Assembly (NCBI RefSeq): GCF_902498195.1
Contig: NZ_CABVIY010000001.1
Location: 806,001 to 870,000, forward strand
Source of the DNA: Pseudomonas fluorescens
Lineage (GTDB): Bacteria > Pseudomonadota > Gammaproteobacteria > Pseudomonadales > Pseudomonadaceae
Reading direction: 5' to 3'
DNA length: 64,000 bases
In this document: positions 8,352 through 17,053 of the stretch, one piece after another
Layout of the letters: each line of letters begins with the position of its first letter
How positions within the stretch are numbered: the stretch's first letter is position 1
Translations under genes and position numbers: made by a program
The notes under the pieces: generated by a model
Told to the model about the DNA's origin: nothing
Database searches by the model: none
What the model saw: only the letters and a program-made list of their open reading frames with translations

Positions 8352-9210
8352 TGATTTCCAGCAGGGTCTGGACGGCGGGCGAGGGCGCGCCGTTTTTCAG
8401 TCTCAGGGCATAGACACTGACCGGCACCGCCGGGGCCAATGGGCAGGCATCGAGCCCGGCGGCTTTGGCGCCGAGGGCAGTGAAAGGATCGACGATCGCC
8501 AGACCCTCGCCAGCCTCGACCATGCTGCGCATCATCTGGTGCGTCTGGACCCGGGTCTGGATGACCGGCGCCGGGCGCAGGGCGTGCAGTTTGTGCTCCA
8601 GGGCCGGGCTGAGCGGGTCATGGCCTTCGAGGCCGACCATCGCCTGGCCGGCCAGGTCCTGCAGCGAGATGTACTTCTGTTTCGGTTGTAGCCAGCCGTG
8701 GGGGGCGAGCAGTTGCAGCTTGCCGTGGGCAATCGCCTGGCAGTCGATCTCGGCGCGATCCGGATCGTGCAGGCTCAGGCCCACGTCGCTTTCGCGCAGC
8801 AACAGGCTTCTGACGATGTCGCGGGTGGGTTGGCTCAGGAGGGTGCAGGGCGCATCAGGCAGGCGTCGACGCAACGCGGCGATGCTGTGCGGCAAGAGTT
8901 GCTGGGCCAGGGGCGGGGTGCAGATGATGCGCAGTGGCGGGGCCAGGTATTGCCGCAGGCTGCTGGCCAGGCGCTGCACCGGTTCGAGTGCGTCGTAGAC
9001 GCGGGCAATTTCAACCTGTAACTCCCGCGCCTCACGGGTGGCCTGCAAACGCCCGCGCACGCTGGAGAACAGCATGAACCCCAACTGATCCTCGGTTTCA
9101 CGCAAAATGCGTTCGACCTCGGTCACGGGCAACTGCAGCCATTCGGCGGCGGTGCCCAGGTGACCGGTCTGCAGGAGCGCCTGGATCACTTCGATATGGC
9201 GTAAACGCAT
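8317..9210 (-). CDS. LysR-family transcriptional regulator
   Basis: This is a 297-residue LysR-type regulator with an N-terminal winged helix-turn-helix (MRLRHIEVIQALLQTGHLGTAAEWLQLP, residues 1-60) and a C-terminal periplasmic-binding-like effector domain (PPLRIICTPPLAQQLLPHSI and VEAGEGLAIVDPFTA). Such proteins usually control a neighbouring gene or operon. It converges on ldcA-acetyltransferase, with a 35-base overlap at the 3' ends. It could sense lysine or a related compound in parallel with other regulators, but nothing in the sequence fixes the target. The HTH has Leu-Gln-Leu-Pro where many members have LNVSQPALS, so its second helix is atypical. Confidence 0.88.
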   Translation of the reverse strand: MRLRHIEVIQALLQTGHLGTAAEWLQLPVTEVERILRETEDQLGFMLFSSVRGRLQATREARELQVEIARVYDALEPVQRLASSLRQYLAPPLRIICTPPLAQQLLPHSIAALRRRLPDAPCTLLSQPTRDIVRSLLLRESDVGLSLHDPDRAEIDCQAIAHGKLQLLAPHGWLQPKQKYISLQDLAGQAMVGLEGHDPLSPALEHKLHALRPAPVIQTRVQTHQMMRSMVEAGEGLAIVDPFTALGAKAAGLDACPLAPAVPVSVYALRLKNGAPSPAVQTLLEIITEQAVAMMAN

Positions 9211-9298
9211 GCGTGAAGTCCATGTTCAGCAGGTGAAGGAGTCAGTGGCTGAATCCTAACCCAAGTCTGTGCATATGACTTCCGCTCATAACGCGGCG

Positions 9299-9523
9299 TT
9301 ATGAAGCGACGATCGTTTCCGGTTCGCGGGTCAGCGTGACGCCGGTTTGCACCAGCTGGAATTCGTTGTCATCGAGTTTGTTGACGCGGTCGCCAATAGC
9401 CAGCTTGTACGTGATGACAGGCACGCCGTCTGCAGACGGGGTGGATTCCTGGAACTCATGCACGGAATAAATGCGGCCTTCCGCGTCTCTTGCATGGAAC
9501 TGACCGACGAGTACTGCTGCCAT
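9299..9523 (-). CDS. Small conserved protein, function unknown
   Basis: This is a 74-residue cytoplasmic protein without a signal peptide or membrane segment. It is predicted to be mostly beta strand: MAAVLVGQFHARDAEGRIYSV, then VITYKLAIGDRVNKLDDNEFQLVQTGVTL. The pattern looks like a small barrel. It has typical Pseudomonas codon usage. The start ATG at 9523 is preceded by AGAGGT. It stands alone on the minus strand, 88 bases upstream of the LysR gene and divergent from the FMN reductase. I do not recognise a function. Confidence 0.75.
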   Translation of the reverse strand: MAAVLVGQFHARDAEGRIYSVHEFQESTPSADGVPVITYKLAIGDRVNKLDDNEFQLVQTGVTLTREPETIVAS

Positions 9524-9705
9524 CTGCTTAGAACCTCTGGAGATAAAACGCTTGATTTGCGGCTGTGTAGACCGCCATCAAGCACGGTAAGTTTTCCTGC
9601 ATAAAAAAAATAATCAGGACGCGGATATACCTGTGTTCAATGGTTGAACCGTCGCCTGATCATCTATAACTACTAGCTTCACCCACGGACAAACGAGCGT
9701 TTCCC

Positions 9706-10266
9706 ATGAGCAATGTCTATACCGTCGCCGTAGTGGTCGGCAGCCTGCGCAAAGAATCGATCAATCGCAAGGTCGCGCTTGCGCTGGCGGCACTGGCGCC
9801 GGCCAATCTCAAGCTGAACATTGTCGAAATCGGCGACCTGCCGCTCTACAACGAAGACATTGATGGTGCTTCACCGCCGGCAGCCTACAGCACTTTCCGA
9901 CAACAAGTGAGCTCATCCGACGCAGTGCTGTTCGTGACCCCGGAATATAACCGCTCGGTGCCGGCCCCGATGAAGAACGCCATCGACGTGGGTTCGCGTC
10001 CGTACGGCAAGAGCGCCTGGAGCGGCAAGCCAGGGGCGGTGATCAGTGTTTCGCCGGGTGCGGTCGGTGGATTCGGGGCCAACCATCACCTGCGCCAGTC
10101 CATGGTATTTCTCGACGTGCCGATGATGCAGCAGCCGGAAGCCTACCTGGGCGGCGCCGGTTCGGCGTTTGACGAGGGCGGCCAGTTGTCCGGGTCGGTG
10201 CGGCCTTTCCTGCAGAAATTCATTGATGCCTACGGACAATGGGTAGAGCAGCACAAGAAGGTGTGA
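9706..10266 (+). CDS. NADPH-dependent FMN reductase (ChrR-like)
   Basis: This is a 186-residue flavodoxin-fold oxidoreductase. The FMN phosphate loop is VVVGSLRKESINRKVA near the N-terminus, followed by the family signature VTPEYNRSVPAPMKNAIDVGSRPYG and PGAVISVSPGAVGGFGANHHLRQ. Family members (ChrR, YieF, AzoR-like) reduce quinones, chromate or azo compounds with two-electron transfer, limiting oxidative stress. It lies 69 bases upstream of arsR on the same strand. It is not ArsH, which is longer and has a different N-terminus, so its link to arsenic is only positional. Confidence 0.9.
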   Translation: MSNVYTVAVVVGSLRKESINRKVALALAALAPANLKLNIVEIGDLPLYNEDIDGASPPAAYSTFRQQVSSSDAVLFVTPEYNRSVPAPMKNAIDVGSRPYGKSAWSGKPGAVISVSPGAVGGFGANHHLRQSMVFLDVPMMQQPEAYLGGAGSAFDEGGQLSGSVRPFLQKFIDAYGQWVEQHKKV

Positions 10267-10281
10267 GGCAGCGCTTTACTG

Positions 10282-10303
10282 CATATTCGAAATTCCATAT
10301 ATT
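10282..10303 (+). promoter_or_regulatory. AT-rich candidate arsR promoter/operator
   Basis: The 22 bases contain ATATTCGAAATTCCATAT, an imperfect inverted repeat in otherwise GC-rich DNA, 33 bases upstream of the arsR start codon. ArsR repressors bind AT-rich dyads in this position. The assignment is tentative. Confidence 0.3.
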
Positions 10304-10304
10304 C

Positions 10305-10327
10305 ACGCCTCGTTTGTTCCGAGGCGT
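10305..10327 (+). promoter_or_regulatory. Hairpin covering the arsR ribosome binding site
   Basis: ACGCCTCG (10305-10312) pairs perfectly with CGAGGCGT (10320-10327) across a 7-base loop. The only plausible Shine-Dalgarno, GAGG at 10321-10324, sits inside the 3' arm, 11 bases before the arsR ATG. The structure could also act as a weak terminator for the FMN reductase, but only GCTTCTTC follows, not a T-run. Confidence 0.45.
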
Positions 10328-10335
10328 GCTTCTTC

Positions 10336-10683
10336 ATGTCCGATTCGCGCAGTCCCGTCGATATTTTCAAGGCCCTGGCCGATGACACCCGCAGTCGAGT
10401 GGCGCTGCTGATCGCTCGCGAAGGGGAACTCTGTGTCTGCGAGCTGACCTGCGCGCTGGGCCTGAGCCAACCGAAAATCTCCCGTCACCTGGCGCAATTG
10501 CGCAGCCATGGGCTGTTGGCAGACCGTCGTCAGGGGCAATGGGTGTATTACCGGTTGCACCCCCAGTTATCACCTTGGGTCACCAACCTGTTGCACGAAG
10601 CCTTGGCGGCCAACCTCGAATGGCTCGGCGCCGATCTGGCGCGCCTGCAAGCGATGGCGGACCGACCGGTACGCTGCTGCTGA
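10336..10683 (+). CDS. arsR: Arsenic-responsive repressor ArsR
   Basis: This is a 115-residue SmtB/ArsR-family winged-helix repressor. The As(III)-binding motif ELCVCEL is at about residues 34-40, at the start of the DNA-recognition region, as in the E. coli R773-type sensors (ELCVCDL). The recognition helix is LSQPKISRHLAQLRSHGLL, followed by the wing RRQGQWVYYRL. A C-terminal Cys pair (VRCC) is present. The protein should repress its own operon and be released by arsenite or antimonite. arsB follows 31 bases downstream. Confidence 0.93.
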   Translation: MSDSRSPVDIFKALADDTRSRVALLIAREGELCVCELTCALGLSQPKISRHLAQLRSHGLLADRRQGQWVYYRLHPQLSPWVTNLLHEALAANLEWLGADLARLQAMADRPVRCC

Positions 10684-10714
10684 TCCTCTTTCATTCCCGT
10701 AAGGCCGAACATTC

Positions 10715-11998
10715 ATGCTGGCAGCGTCCCTGATTTTCCTGTTGACCATCACCCTGGTGATCTGGCAACCCAAAGGCCTCGGCGTGGGCTGGAGCGCGGT
10801 CCTCGGCGCGGTGCTGGCGCTGATCTTTGGCGTCGTGCACCTGGCGGACATCCCGCTGGTGTGGCAGATCATCTGGAACGCCACCGGCACCTTTGTCGCA
10901 CTGATCATCATCAGCCTGTTGCTGGACGAGGCGGGGCTGTTTGCCTGGGCCGCGCTGCATGTGGCCCGTTGGGGGCGAGGCAGCGGACGGCAGTTGTTCG
11001 CCTACATGGTGCTGCTCGGAGCGCTGGTGTCGGCGCTGTTCGCCAACGATGGCGCGGCACTGATCCTGACACCCATCGTGATCTCCATGCTCCTGGCCTT
11101 GCGTTTTTCCAAGGCGGCGACCCTGGCGTTCGTCATGGGCGCCGGGTTCATTGCCGACACGGCGAGCCTGCCGCTGGTGGTGTCGAACCTGGTGAACATC
11201 GTTTCCGCGGACTTCTTCAACATTGGTTTCAACCGCTACGCCGCGGTGATGATCCCGGTCAACCTGGTGAGCGTGGCCGCGACCCTGGCGATGTTGATGT
11301 GGTTTTTCCGGCGGGACATTCCCCGGGACTATGACCCGGAGCAACTGGAGCACCCCGCGTCGGCGATCCACGACAAGGCGACGTTTTACGCCGGTTGGGC
11401 AGTGCTGGTGATTCTGTTGCTCGGCTGTTTTGCCCTGGAGCCGCTGGGCATTCCGATCAGTGCGATCTCGGCGGTCTGCGCAGCCTTGCTGTTGGCCATC
11501 GCTGCCCGTGGCCACAGGATTTCCACGCGCAAAGTCATGAAAGAAGCGCCGTGGCACATCGTGATTTTCTCCCTGGGCATGTATCTGGTGGTCTACGGCC
11601 TGCGTAACGCCGGGCTCACCGGTTACCTGGCAGGGTGGCTGAACGGCTTCGCCGAATACGGCGTGTGGGGCGCGGCGCTGGGCACCGGGGTGCTGACGGC
11701 ACTGCTGTCATCGATCATGAACAATCTGCCGACGGTGCTGATCGGCCTGTTGTCCATCGATGCCAGCCAGGCCACGGGCGTGGTGAAGGAGGCGATGATC
11801 TACGCCAACGTCATCGGCAGCGACCTGGGGCCGAAAATCACCCCGATCGGCAGCCTGGCGACGTTGCTGTGGTTGCATGTGCTGGAGCGCAAGAGCATTC
11901 ATATTGGCTGGGGGTATTACTTCAAGGTCGGGATTGTGTTGACGGTGCCGGTGTTGCTGGTGACGCTGGCGGCTTTGGCTTTGCGGTTATCCCTCTAG
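10715..11998 (+). CDS. arsB: Arsenite/antimonite efflux pump ArsB
   Basis: This is a 427-residue inner-membrane carrier of the ArsB/NhaD ion-transporter superfamily that exports arsenite using the proton motive force. About 12 hydrophobic segments are visible, starting [26 protein letters not shown]. The conserved loops [38 protein letters not shown] and [15 protein letters not shown], and [27 protein letters not shown] near the C-terminus, are hallmark ArsB segments. It forms an arsR-arsB unit; no arsC reductase or arsH follows, only a REP element and a convergent gene. Confidence 0.95.
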   Translation: MLAASLIFLLTITLVIWQPKGLGVGWSAVLGAVLALIFGVVHLADIPLVWQIIWNATGTFVALIIISLLLDEAGLFAWAALHVARWGRGSGRQLFAYMVLLGALVSALFANDGAALILTPIVISMLLALRFSKAATLAFVMGAGFIADTASLPLVVSNLVNIVSADFFNIGFNRYAAVMIPVNLVSVAATLAMLMWFFRRDIPRDYDPEQLEHPASAIHDKATFYAGWAVLVILLLGCFALEPLGIPISAISAVCAALLLAIAARGHRISTRKVMKEAPWHIVIFSLGMYLVVYGLRNAGLTGYLAGWLNGFAEYGVWGAALGTGVLTALLSSIMNNLPTVLIGLLSIDASQATGVVKEAMIYANVIGSDLGPKITPIGSLATLLWLHVLERKSIHIGWGYYFKVGIVLTVPVLLVTLAALALRLSL

Positions 11999-12008
11999 AC
12001 CGGGTCGG

Positions 12009-12080
12009 CCCCTTCGCGAGCAAGCCCGCTCCCACATTTGAATGCATTTCCCTGTGGGAGCGGGCTTGCTCGCGAAGGGG
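12009..12080. repeat. REP pair (GTGGGAGCGGGC type)
   Basis: Inverted units CCCCTTCGCGAGCAAGCCCG and its complement, ending GCGAAGGGG, flank a short spacer. The element lies between the convergent arsB and DUF1853 genes and may serve as a bidirectional transcription stop. Confidence 0.85.
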
Positions 12081-12102
12081 CACGCCCAGTCACCACAAAA
12101 TC

Positions 12103-13053
12103 TCAACCCTGCCCCGGCACGTCCGGCCAAAGATCCGCCACCAGAAACAAGCGCTCGGCTTCTTCCCAATCGCCCTCGGCATTCTCCGTCAGCCGCACCA
12201 GCAATTGCGCCGGTGCCAAGGGTGACAACTCCTCCAGCCACGCCTGCAATTGCCCGGTGCTCCAGGCTTGTTCGGCGGGGTAGTGCGCCGGTGCCAGCCA
12301 CGCGTGGCGGGGCAGGGGTTGCCAGCGGCCGGGCGGGCTTTGCCTGACAAATTCGTCCCAATCCTTTTGATGCAGCCAGCGACCGCGCAAATGTTGCTGA
12401 TGCGCGCCACGCGGCGGCGCCGCTTGCCCCGGCCAGGGATAAAGCAGGTAGCCCCCCAGCCACAAATGCGCACTGAATTGCTGGATGTCCAGCGCCGCCA
12501 GGACTTCCCGGCTCTCCGGGCGCGCGGAAATCGGCAGTTGATGCTGGCTCAGATGCGCCAGTTTGCGGTCCAGCCGGTCGTGGCAACCGGGGCCGAGCCA
12601 CTGCGCCGTGTCGCGCCCATCGCCATTCTGCGGGCCCAGGTACAGCTTGATCGCCAGTTCCAGGTGATGCACGCCGTCGCGATCGCGCAGCAACATGTCC
12701 AGTTCGCCCAGGGTATGGCCTTCGCGGCGGATCGGCATGTTGGCGGCAATCAGTTCGATGCCCGGTGCGTGTTCGACGGCAAATTGCCAGAGGCGCTCGT
12801 AATACAGGCCCAGGCGCCGGGTCCGGGCCTGCGCCAGCCAGTGCAGCAGGCCGTAGCTGTCCTGGTCCAGCCGGCGCAGCCAGTGTTCCAGGCGTTCCGG
12901 CGCCTGTACCCAGTCGCTGCCGGCCAGCGGATGGCGCTGCGGCCACGGCGTGTCGCCCAGCATCGGCGGCGCCAGGATGACCCACGCCAGGTCGCGCACT
13001 TCGGGGTGGCGCAACTGGTGGGGCAATTGCAGCAACTCTGGAAATAGGATCAT
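12103..13053 (-). CDS. DUF1853 family protein
   Basis: This is a 316-residue cytoplasmic protein of the DUF1853 family. It starts [27 protein letters not shown] middle segment, [34 protein letters not shown], carries the spaced acidic and lysine residues (E-x-D ... E-x-x-x-K) typical of a PD-(D/E)XK nuclease-like fold; this reading is mine and untested. In P. aeruginosa the orthologue also lies divergent from nadK. The 124-base gap to nadK holds both promoters. Confidence 0.88.
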   Translation of the reverse strand: MILFPELLQLPHQLRHPEVRDLAWVILAPPMLGDTPWPQRHPLAGSDWVQAPERLEHWLRRLDQDSYGLLHWLAQARTRRLGLYYERLWQFAVEHAPGIELIAANMPIRREGHTLGELDMLLRDRDGVHHLELAIKLYLGPQNGDGRDTAQWLGPGCHDRLDRKLAHLSQHQLPISARPESREVLAALDIQQFSAHLWLGGYLLYPWPGQAAPPRGAHQQHLRGRWLHQKDWDEFVRQSPPGRWQPLPRHAWLAPAHYPAEQAWSTGQLQAWLEELSPLAPAQLLVRLTENAEGDWEEAERLFLVADLWPDVPGQG

Positions 13054-13177
13054 CTTGCGAGCATAGCCTCTAACAGGAGTACATCCCTGGCGCTGAAAGG
13101 ATTTTGTCTATCCGGGGCTTTCGCCCATAATCGTGCTTTTCGCCGTCGCAGGCCCCCGCGTGCCAATTAGGAGCCCC

Positions 13178-14068
13178 ATGGAGCAATTTCGTAATATCGG
13201 CATCATCGGACGCCTGGGCAGTTCTCAGGTGCTGGATACCGTCCGCCGACTGAAACGGTTTCTGCTCGATCGTCACCTGCACGTGATCCTCGAAGACACC
13301 ATCGCCGAAGTGCTGCCGGGCCACGGCCTGCAGACATCGTCGCGCAAGATGCTCGGCGAAGTCTGTGACATGGTGATTGTGGTTGGCGGAGACGGCAGCC
13401 TGCTTGGCGCCGCCCGTGCGCTGGCCAGGCACAACATTCCGGTGCTCGGCATCAACCGTGGCAGCCTGGGTTTCCTGACCGATATCCGCCCCGACGAGCT
13501 GGAAATCAAGGTCGCCGAAGTGCTCGACGGCCACTATCTGGTGGAAAACCGCTTTCTCTTGCAAGCCGAAGTCCGTCGCCATGCCGAGGCCATCGGCCAG
13601 GGCGATGCGCTGAACGATGTGGTGCTGCACCCCGGCAAATCCACGCGGATGATCGAGTTCGAGCTGTACATCGACGGCCAGTTCGTCTGCAGCCAGAAGG
13701 CCGACGGCCTGATCGTGGCGACACCGACCGGTTCCACCGCTTATGCGCTGTCGGCGGGTGGCCCGATCATGCACCCCAAGCTCGACGCCATTGTAATTGT
13801 GCCGATGTACCCCCATACCTTGTCGGGCAGGCCGATTGTGGTCGATGGCAACAGTGAGCTGAAAATCGTCGTGTCCAAGGATATGCAGATTTACCCGCAA
13901 GTCTCGTGTGACGGGCAGAACCACTTCACCTGCGCGCCCGGCGACACCATCACCGTCAGCAAGAAAGCCCAGAAGTTGCGGCTGATCCATCCGCTCGACC
14001 ACAACTATTATGAAGTCTGCCGGACCAAGCTCGGCTGGGGCAGCCGCTTGGGTGGTGGAGGCGACTGA
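13178..14068 (+). CDS. nadK: NAD kinase
   Basis: NadK phosphorylates NAD to NADP in the cytoplasm. The 296-residue protein carries the GGDG motif in VVVGGDGSLLGAARAL, the NE/D region GINRGSLGFLTDI, and the second signature TPTGSTAYALSAGGPIMHP. The start MEQFRNIGIIGRLGS at 13178 is chosen because TAGGAG precedes it at 7 bases and orthologues begin there; an upstream ATG at 13133 would add a non-conserved stretch. Its stop overlaps the next start (TGATG), so it leads a coupled operon with the phosphatase and rhomboid genes. Confidence 0.96.
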   Translation: MEQFRNIGIIGRLGSSQVLDTVRRLKRFLLDRHLHVILEDTIAEVLPGHGLQTSSRKMLGEVCDMVIVVGGDGSLLGAARALARHNIPVLGINRGSLGFLTDIRPDELEIKVAEVLDGHYLVENRFLLQAEVRRHAEAIGQGDALNDVVLHPGKSTRMIEFELYIDGQFVCSQKADGLIVATPTGSTAYALSAGGPIMHPKLDAIVIVPMYPHTLSGRPIVVDGNSELKIVVSKDMQIYPQVSCDGQNHFTCAPGDTITVSKKAQKLRLIHPLDHNYYEVCRTKLGWGSRLGGGGD

Positions 14069-15039
14069 TGCTCGATCCCGCGCGTAGCTACGACCTGATC
14101 GGTGACGTGCACGGTTGCGCTCTGACCCTTGAGCATTTGCTCGACCGGCTCGGTTATCACAAACAAGGGGGCGTCTGGCGCCATGCCTCGCGCATGGCGG
14201 TGTTCGTCGGCGACATCATCGACCGCGGCCCGCGGATTCGCGAGGCGCTGCACATCGTCCACGACATGGTCGAGGCCGGTCAGGCGCTGTGCATCATGGG
14301 CAACCATGAATTCAACGCCCTGGGCTGGGTCACGCCGGCATTGCCCGGCAGCGGCAAGCAATTCGTGCGCGAACACACGCCGCGTCATGCCCGTTTGCTG
14401 CATGAAACCCTGACCCAGTTCGAGCATCACCCCGGTGACTGGCATGACTTCCAGCAATGGTTCTATGAGCTGCCGCTGTTCGTCGATGCCGGGCGCTTCC
14501 GCGTGGTCCATGCGTGCTGGGACGCCGGCCTGATCGAACCGCTGCGTGCATTGTTCCCCAATGGCTGCGTCGACGAGCATTTCCTTCAGGAATCGGCGCT
14601 GCCGGGCACTTTTGCCTGCACCGTGTTCGACCGCCTGCTGCGCGGCACCGACATGCGCCTGCCCCATGGCCTGACCATGACCAGCGGCGATGGCCTGACC
14701 CGTTCGTTCTTCCGCACCAAGTTCTGGGAAGACGACCCGCAAACCTACGGCGACATCGTGTTCCAGCCCGACGCGCTGCCCGATCCGGTGGCGCGGACGC
14801 CGCTGTCGTCCAGTGAAAAAAACAACCTGTTGCGTTATGGCATCGACGAACCGTTGCTGTTCGTCGGCCATTACTGGCGCAGCGGCAAACCGGTGCCGAT
14901 TCGTCCGAACCTGGCGTGCCTCGATTACAGCGCCGTGCTCTACGGAAAACTGGTTGCCTATCGCCTGGATCAGGAAACGCGGCTCGATCCGCATAAATTC
15001 GTCTGGGTCGATGTCGAACGGCCAGAGGTTTTGCAATGA
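14068..15039 (+). CDS. Calcineurin-like (PPP-type) metallophosphoesterase
   Basis: This is a 323-residue cytoplasmic phosphoesterase with the complete dinuclear metal signature: GDVHG (residue 12 onward), VGDIIDRGP and MGNHEFNALGW, plus later histidine motifs in RVVHACWDAG and LFVGHYWRSG. The PPP-type GDxxDRG pattern suggests protein phosphatase or ApaH-like dinucleotide hydrolase activity; the physiological substrate is unknown. The start codon shares a base with the nadK stop. Its own stop (CAATGA) is embedded in a duplicated TTGCAATGAG sequence that also carries the next start. Confidence 0.9.
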   Translation: MLDPARSYDLIGDVHGCALTLEHLLDRLGYHKQGGVWRHASRMAVFVGDIIDRGPRIREALHIVHDMVEAGQALCIMGNHEFNALGWVTPALPGSGKQFVREHTPRHARLLHETLTQFEHHPGDWHDFQQWFYELPLFVDAGRFRVVHACWDAGLIEPLRALFPNGCVDEHFLQESALPGTFACTVFDRLLRGTDMRLPHGLTMTSGDGLTRSFFRTKFWEDDPQTYGDIVFQPDALPDPVARTPLSSSEKNNLLRYGIDEPLLFVGHYWRSGKPVPIRPNLACLDYSAVLYGKLVAYRLDQETRLDPHKFVWVDVERPEVLQ

Positions 15040-15057
15040 GAGAGATCTTGCAATGAG
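15031..15057 (+). repeat. Direct repeat TTGCAATGAG creating a six-codon mini-ORF
   Basis: TTGCAATGAG occurs at 15031-15040 and 15048-15057. The first copy carries the phosphatase stop and an overlapping ATG (15036). That ATG opens a frame reading MREILQ, and its stop (15054-15056) overlaps the rhomboid start at 15053. Confidence 0.6.
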
Positions 15058-15922
15058 TACTGTCGCGGTATTGCGGCTGCCGCTCGCCGTGGACTTGAGC
15101 GGTTTCGTCAAGTTGCTGCAGCGCATGCAGGTGCCGCATCGGGTCAGCGAAGAGGCGGGCGAGCAGGTGCTGTGGGTGCCGGACAACATCAGCGAAGACG
15201 TGCGTGCCTTGTACCAGCGTTTCCCGGCGGGCGATCCCGATCAGCAACTGGATATACCGGTGGCACAAACCCGGCGTCGGCCAGGCTTCGTCGAGCAGGT
15301 TCGCCATGCCAAAGCGACAGCGGTGGTGCTGGTGCTGAGCCTGCTGGTCGGCGCGCTGACGCAGTTGGGTGACAACCTGGCCACGATGCATTGGCTGACC
15401 TTCCTCGATTTTCGCATCGTCGGCGAATACATCCACTTCACCCCCCTGGCCGACAGCCTGGCGGCGGGGCAGTGGTGGCGACTGATCACGCCGATGCTGA
15501 TTCACTTCGGCATCCTGCACCTGGCCATGAACGGCATGTGGTATTGGGAGCTGGGGCGGCGCATCGAGTCGCGCCAGGGCAGCATCAACCTGATCGGTTT
15601 GACCTTGCTGTTCAGCCTGGCCTCCAACTACACCCAATACCTGTTCAGTGGCCCGACCCTGTTCGGCGGGTTGTCCGGCGTGCTGTACGGCTTGCTCGGA
15701 CATTGCTGGATCTTCCAGTTATTGGCGCCGAACGCCGCTTATCGCCTGCCTCGTGGCGTGTTGGTGATGATGCTGGTCTGGCTGTTGCTGTGCCTGTCCG
15801 GGCTGGTCTCGATGATCGGCTTCGGAGAAATTGCCAACGCGGCCCATGTCAGCGGGTTGCTCGTCGGATGCTTGACCGGTTTGTTGGGTGGTTTGTACAA
15901 CCGCCGTAAACTGGCCGCCTGA
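15053..15922 (+). CDS. Rhomboid family intramembrane serine protease
   Basis: This 289-residue protein has a soluble N-terminal domain of about 80 residues (GFVKLLQRMQVPHRVSEEAG, as in GlpG-type cytoplasmic domains) followed by six hydrophobic segments. The first membrane loop carries HFGILHLAMNGMWYWELGRRIE. The catalytic Ser is in GGLSGVLYGLLGHCW and the catalytic His in NAAHVSGLLVG, the Ser-His dyad of active rhomboids. It cleaves transmembrane segments of unknown substrates in the inner membrane. The start ATG 15053 overlaps the stop of a mini-ORF. It belongs to the nadK-to-pepN run. Confidence 0.93.
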   Translation: MSTVAVLRLPLAVDLSGFVKLLQRMQVPHRVSEEAGEQVLWVPDNISEDVRALYQRFPAGDPDQQLDIPVAQTRRRPGFVEQVRHAKATAVVLVLSLLVGALTQLGDNLATMHWLTFLDFRIVGEYIHFTPLADSLAAGQWWRLITPMLIHFGILHLAMNGMWYWELGRRIESRQGSINLIGLTLLFSLASNYTQYLFSGPTLFGGLSGVLYGLLGHCWIFQLLAPNAAYRLPRGVLVMMLVWLLLCLSGLVSMIGFGEIANAAHVSGLLVGCLTGLLGGLYNRRKLAA

Positions 15923-15955
15923 AACAGTTATGCAGATAGAGAACGCGGAGACCCA

Positions 15956-16216
15956 ATGTCCTCTTTTAACGAAATGATCAAGAACATCACCCCGGACATC
16001 TACCAGAGCCTGAAACTGGCGGTGGAAATCGGTAAATGGTCGGACGGTGGCAAACTCACCGCCGAGCAACGCGAACTGTCGCTGCAAGCGATGATCGCCT
16101 GGGAAATCCAGAACCTGCCCGAGGAAGAGCGCACCGGCTACATGGGCCCGCAGGAGTGCAGCTCCAAGTCGATCCAGGTGCCGAATATCCTGTTCAAGTC
16201 GGATGCCATCCATTGA
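15956..16216 (+). CDS. DUF1315 family small protein
   Basis: This is an 86-residue cytoplasmic protein (YeaC-type, DUF1315) with the conserved opening FNEMIKNITPDIYQSLKLAVEIGKW and the segment RELSLQAMIAWEIQNLPEEERTGYM. It is mostly helical and rich in acidic residues. A GGAG precedes the start at a good distance. Its TGA stop overlaps the TTG start of the next gene (ATTGA), implying translational coupling. Its function is unknown; conservation next to the DUF2797 gene suggests a joint role. Confidence 0.88.
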   Translation: MSSFNEMIKNITPDIYQSLKLAVEIGKWSDGGKLTAEQRELSLQAMIAWEIQNLPEEERTGYMGPQECSSKSIQVPNILFKSDAIH

Positions 16217-17043
16217 TCGAGATTGGCCGCGGTGCAATCAGTAAAATGTCGGCGCGCCTGGACGGGCCGAACGTGCAGTACGCATTTCGTCTGGGCGACA
16301 CCGAGGTTCCGGTCAATCCGTTGATCGGCACTACGGTGCGACTGGAATACCTGGGGGCGATCCATTGCACCCATTGCGGACGCAAGACCAAAACCAGTTT
16401 CAGCCAGGGTTACTGCTACCCGTGCATGACCAAGCTGGCCCAGTGTGACGTGTGCATCATGAGCCCGGAACGCTGCCATTTCGACGCCGGCACCTGCCGG
16501 GAGCCGGAGTGGGGCCAGACGTTCTGCATGACTGATCACATTGTCTACCTGTCGAATTCATCCGGGGTGAAAGTCGGTATCACCCGCGCCACCCAGCTGC
16601 CGACCCGCTGGATCGATCAGGGTGCGCGTCAGGCGCTGCCGATCATGCGCGTCTCAACCCGCCAGCAGTCTGGATTCGTCGAAGATTTGTTCCGTAGCCA
16701 GGTCGCCGACAAGACCAACTGGCGGGCCTTGCTCAAGGGCGAAGCGGCGTCGGTGGACCTCGCCGAGGTTCGCGACCGCCTGTTCGACAGCTGCGCCGAA
16801 GGCCTGCAAGGTTTACAGGAACGATTCGGCTTGCAGGCGATCCAGACCATTGCCGATGTCGAACCGCTCGAAATCCGTTACCCGGTCGAGCAATACCCGG
16901 CCAAGATTGTCAGCTTCAACCTGGACAAGCAGCCGATTGCCGAAGGCACGCTGATGGGGATCAAGGGCCAATACCTGATCTTCGATACCGGCGTGATCAA
17001 CATTCGTAAATACACGGCCTACCAGCTCGCCGTGCATCAGTAA
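16213..17043 (+). CDS. DUF2797 family protein with Cys-rich zinc-binding motifs
   Basis: This is a 276-residue cytoplasmic protein. It contains two close Cys clusters, CTHCGRKTKTSFSQGYCYPC and CDVC...C...C, which look like a structural zinc site. A GIY-YIG-like stretch follows (HIVYLSNSSGVKVGITRATQLPTRWIDQGA), with a YL-x(n)-KVGIT core and the downstream Arg. That resemblance suggests nuclease-fold ancestry, but activity is not established. No ATG occurs at the conserved N-terminus; I use TTG 16213 (IEIGRGAISKMSARL), coupled to the preceding stop. ATG 16246 is the alternative. pepN follows 10 bases after the stop. Confidence 0.82.
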   Translation: MIEIGRGAISKMSARLDGPNVQYAFRLGDTEVPVNPLIGTTVRLEYLGAIHCTHCGRKTKTSFSQGYCYPCMTKLAQCDVCIMSPERCHFDAGTCREPEWGQTFCMTDHIVYLSNSSGVKVGITRATQLPTRWIDQGARQALPIMRVSTRQQSGFVEDLFRSQVADKTNWRALLKGEAASVDLAEVRDRLFDSCAEGLQGLQERFGLQAIQTIADVEPLEIRYPVEQYPAKIVSFNLDKQPIAEGTLMGIKGQYLIFDTGVINIRKYTAYQLAVHQ

Positions 17044-17053
17044 GGACTCCAGC

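Noticed and set aside
9706-10266. FMN reductase considered as ArsH
   Set aside because: At 186 residues it lacks the longer ArsH N-terminus and matches ChrR/YieF-type reductases better.
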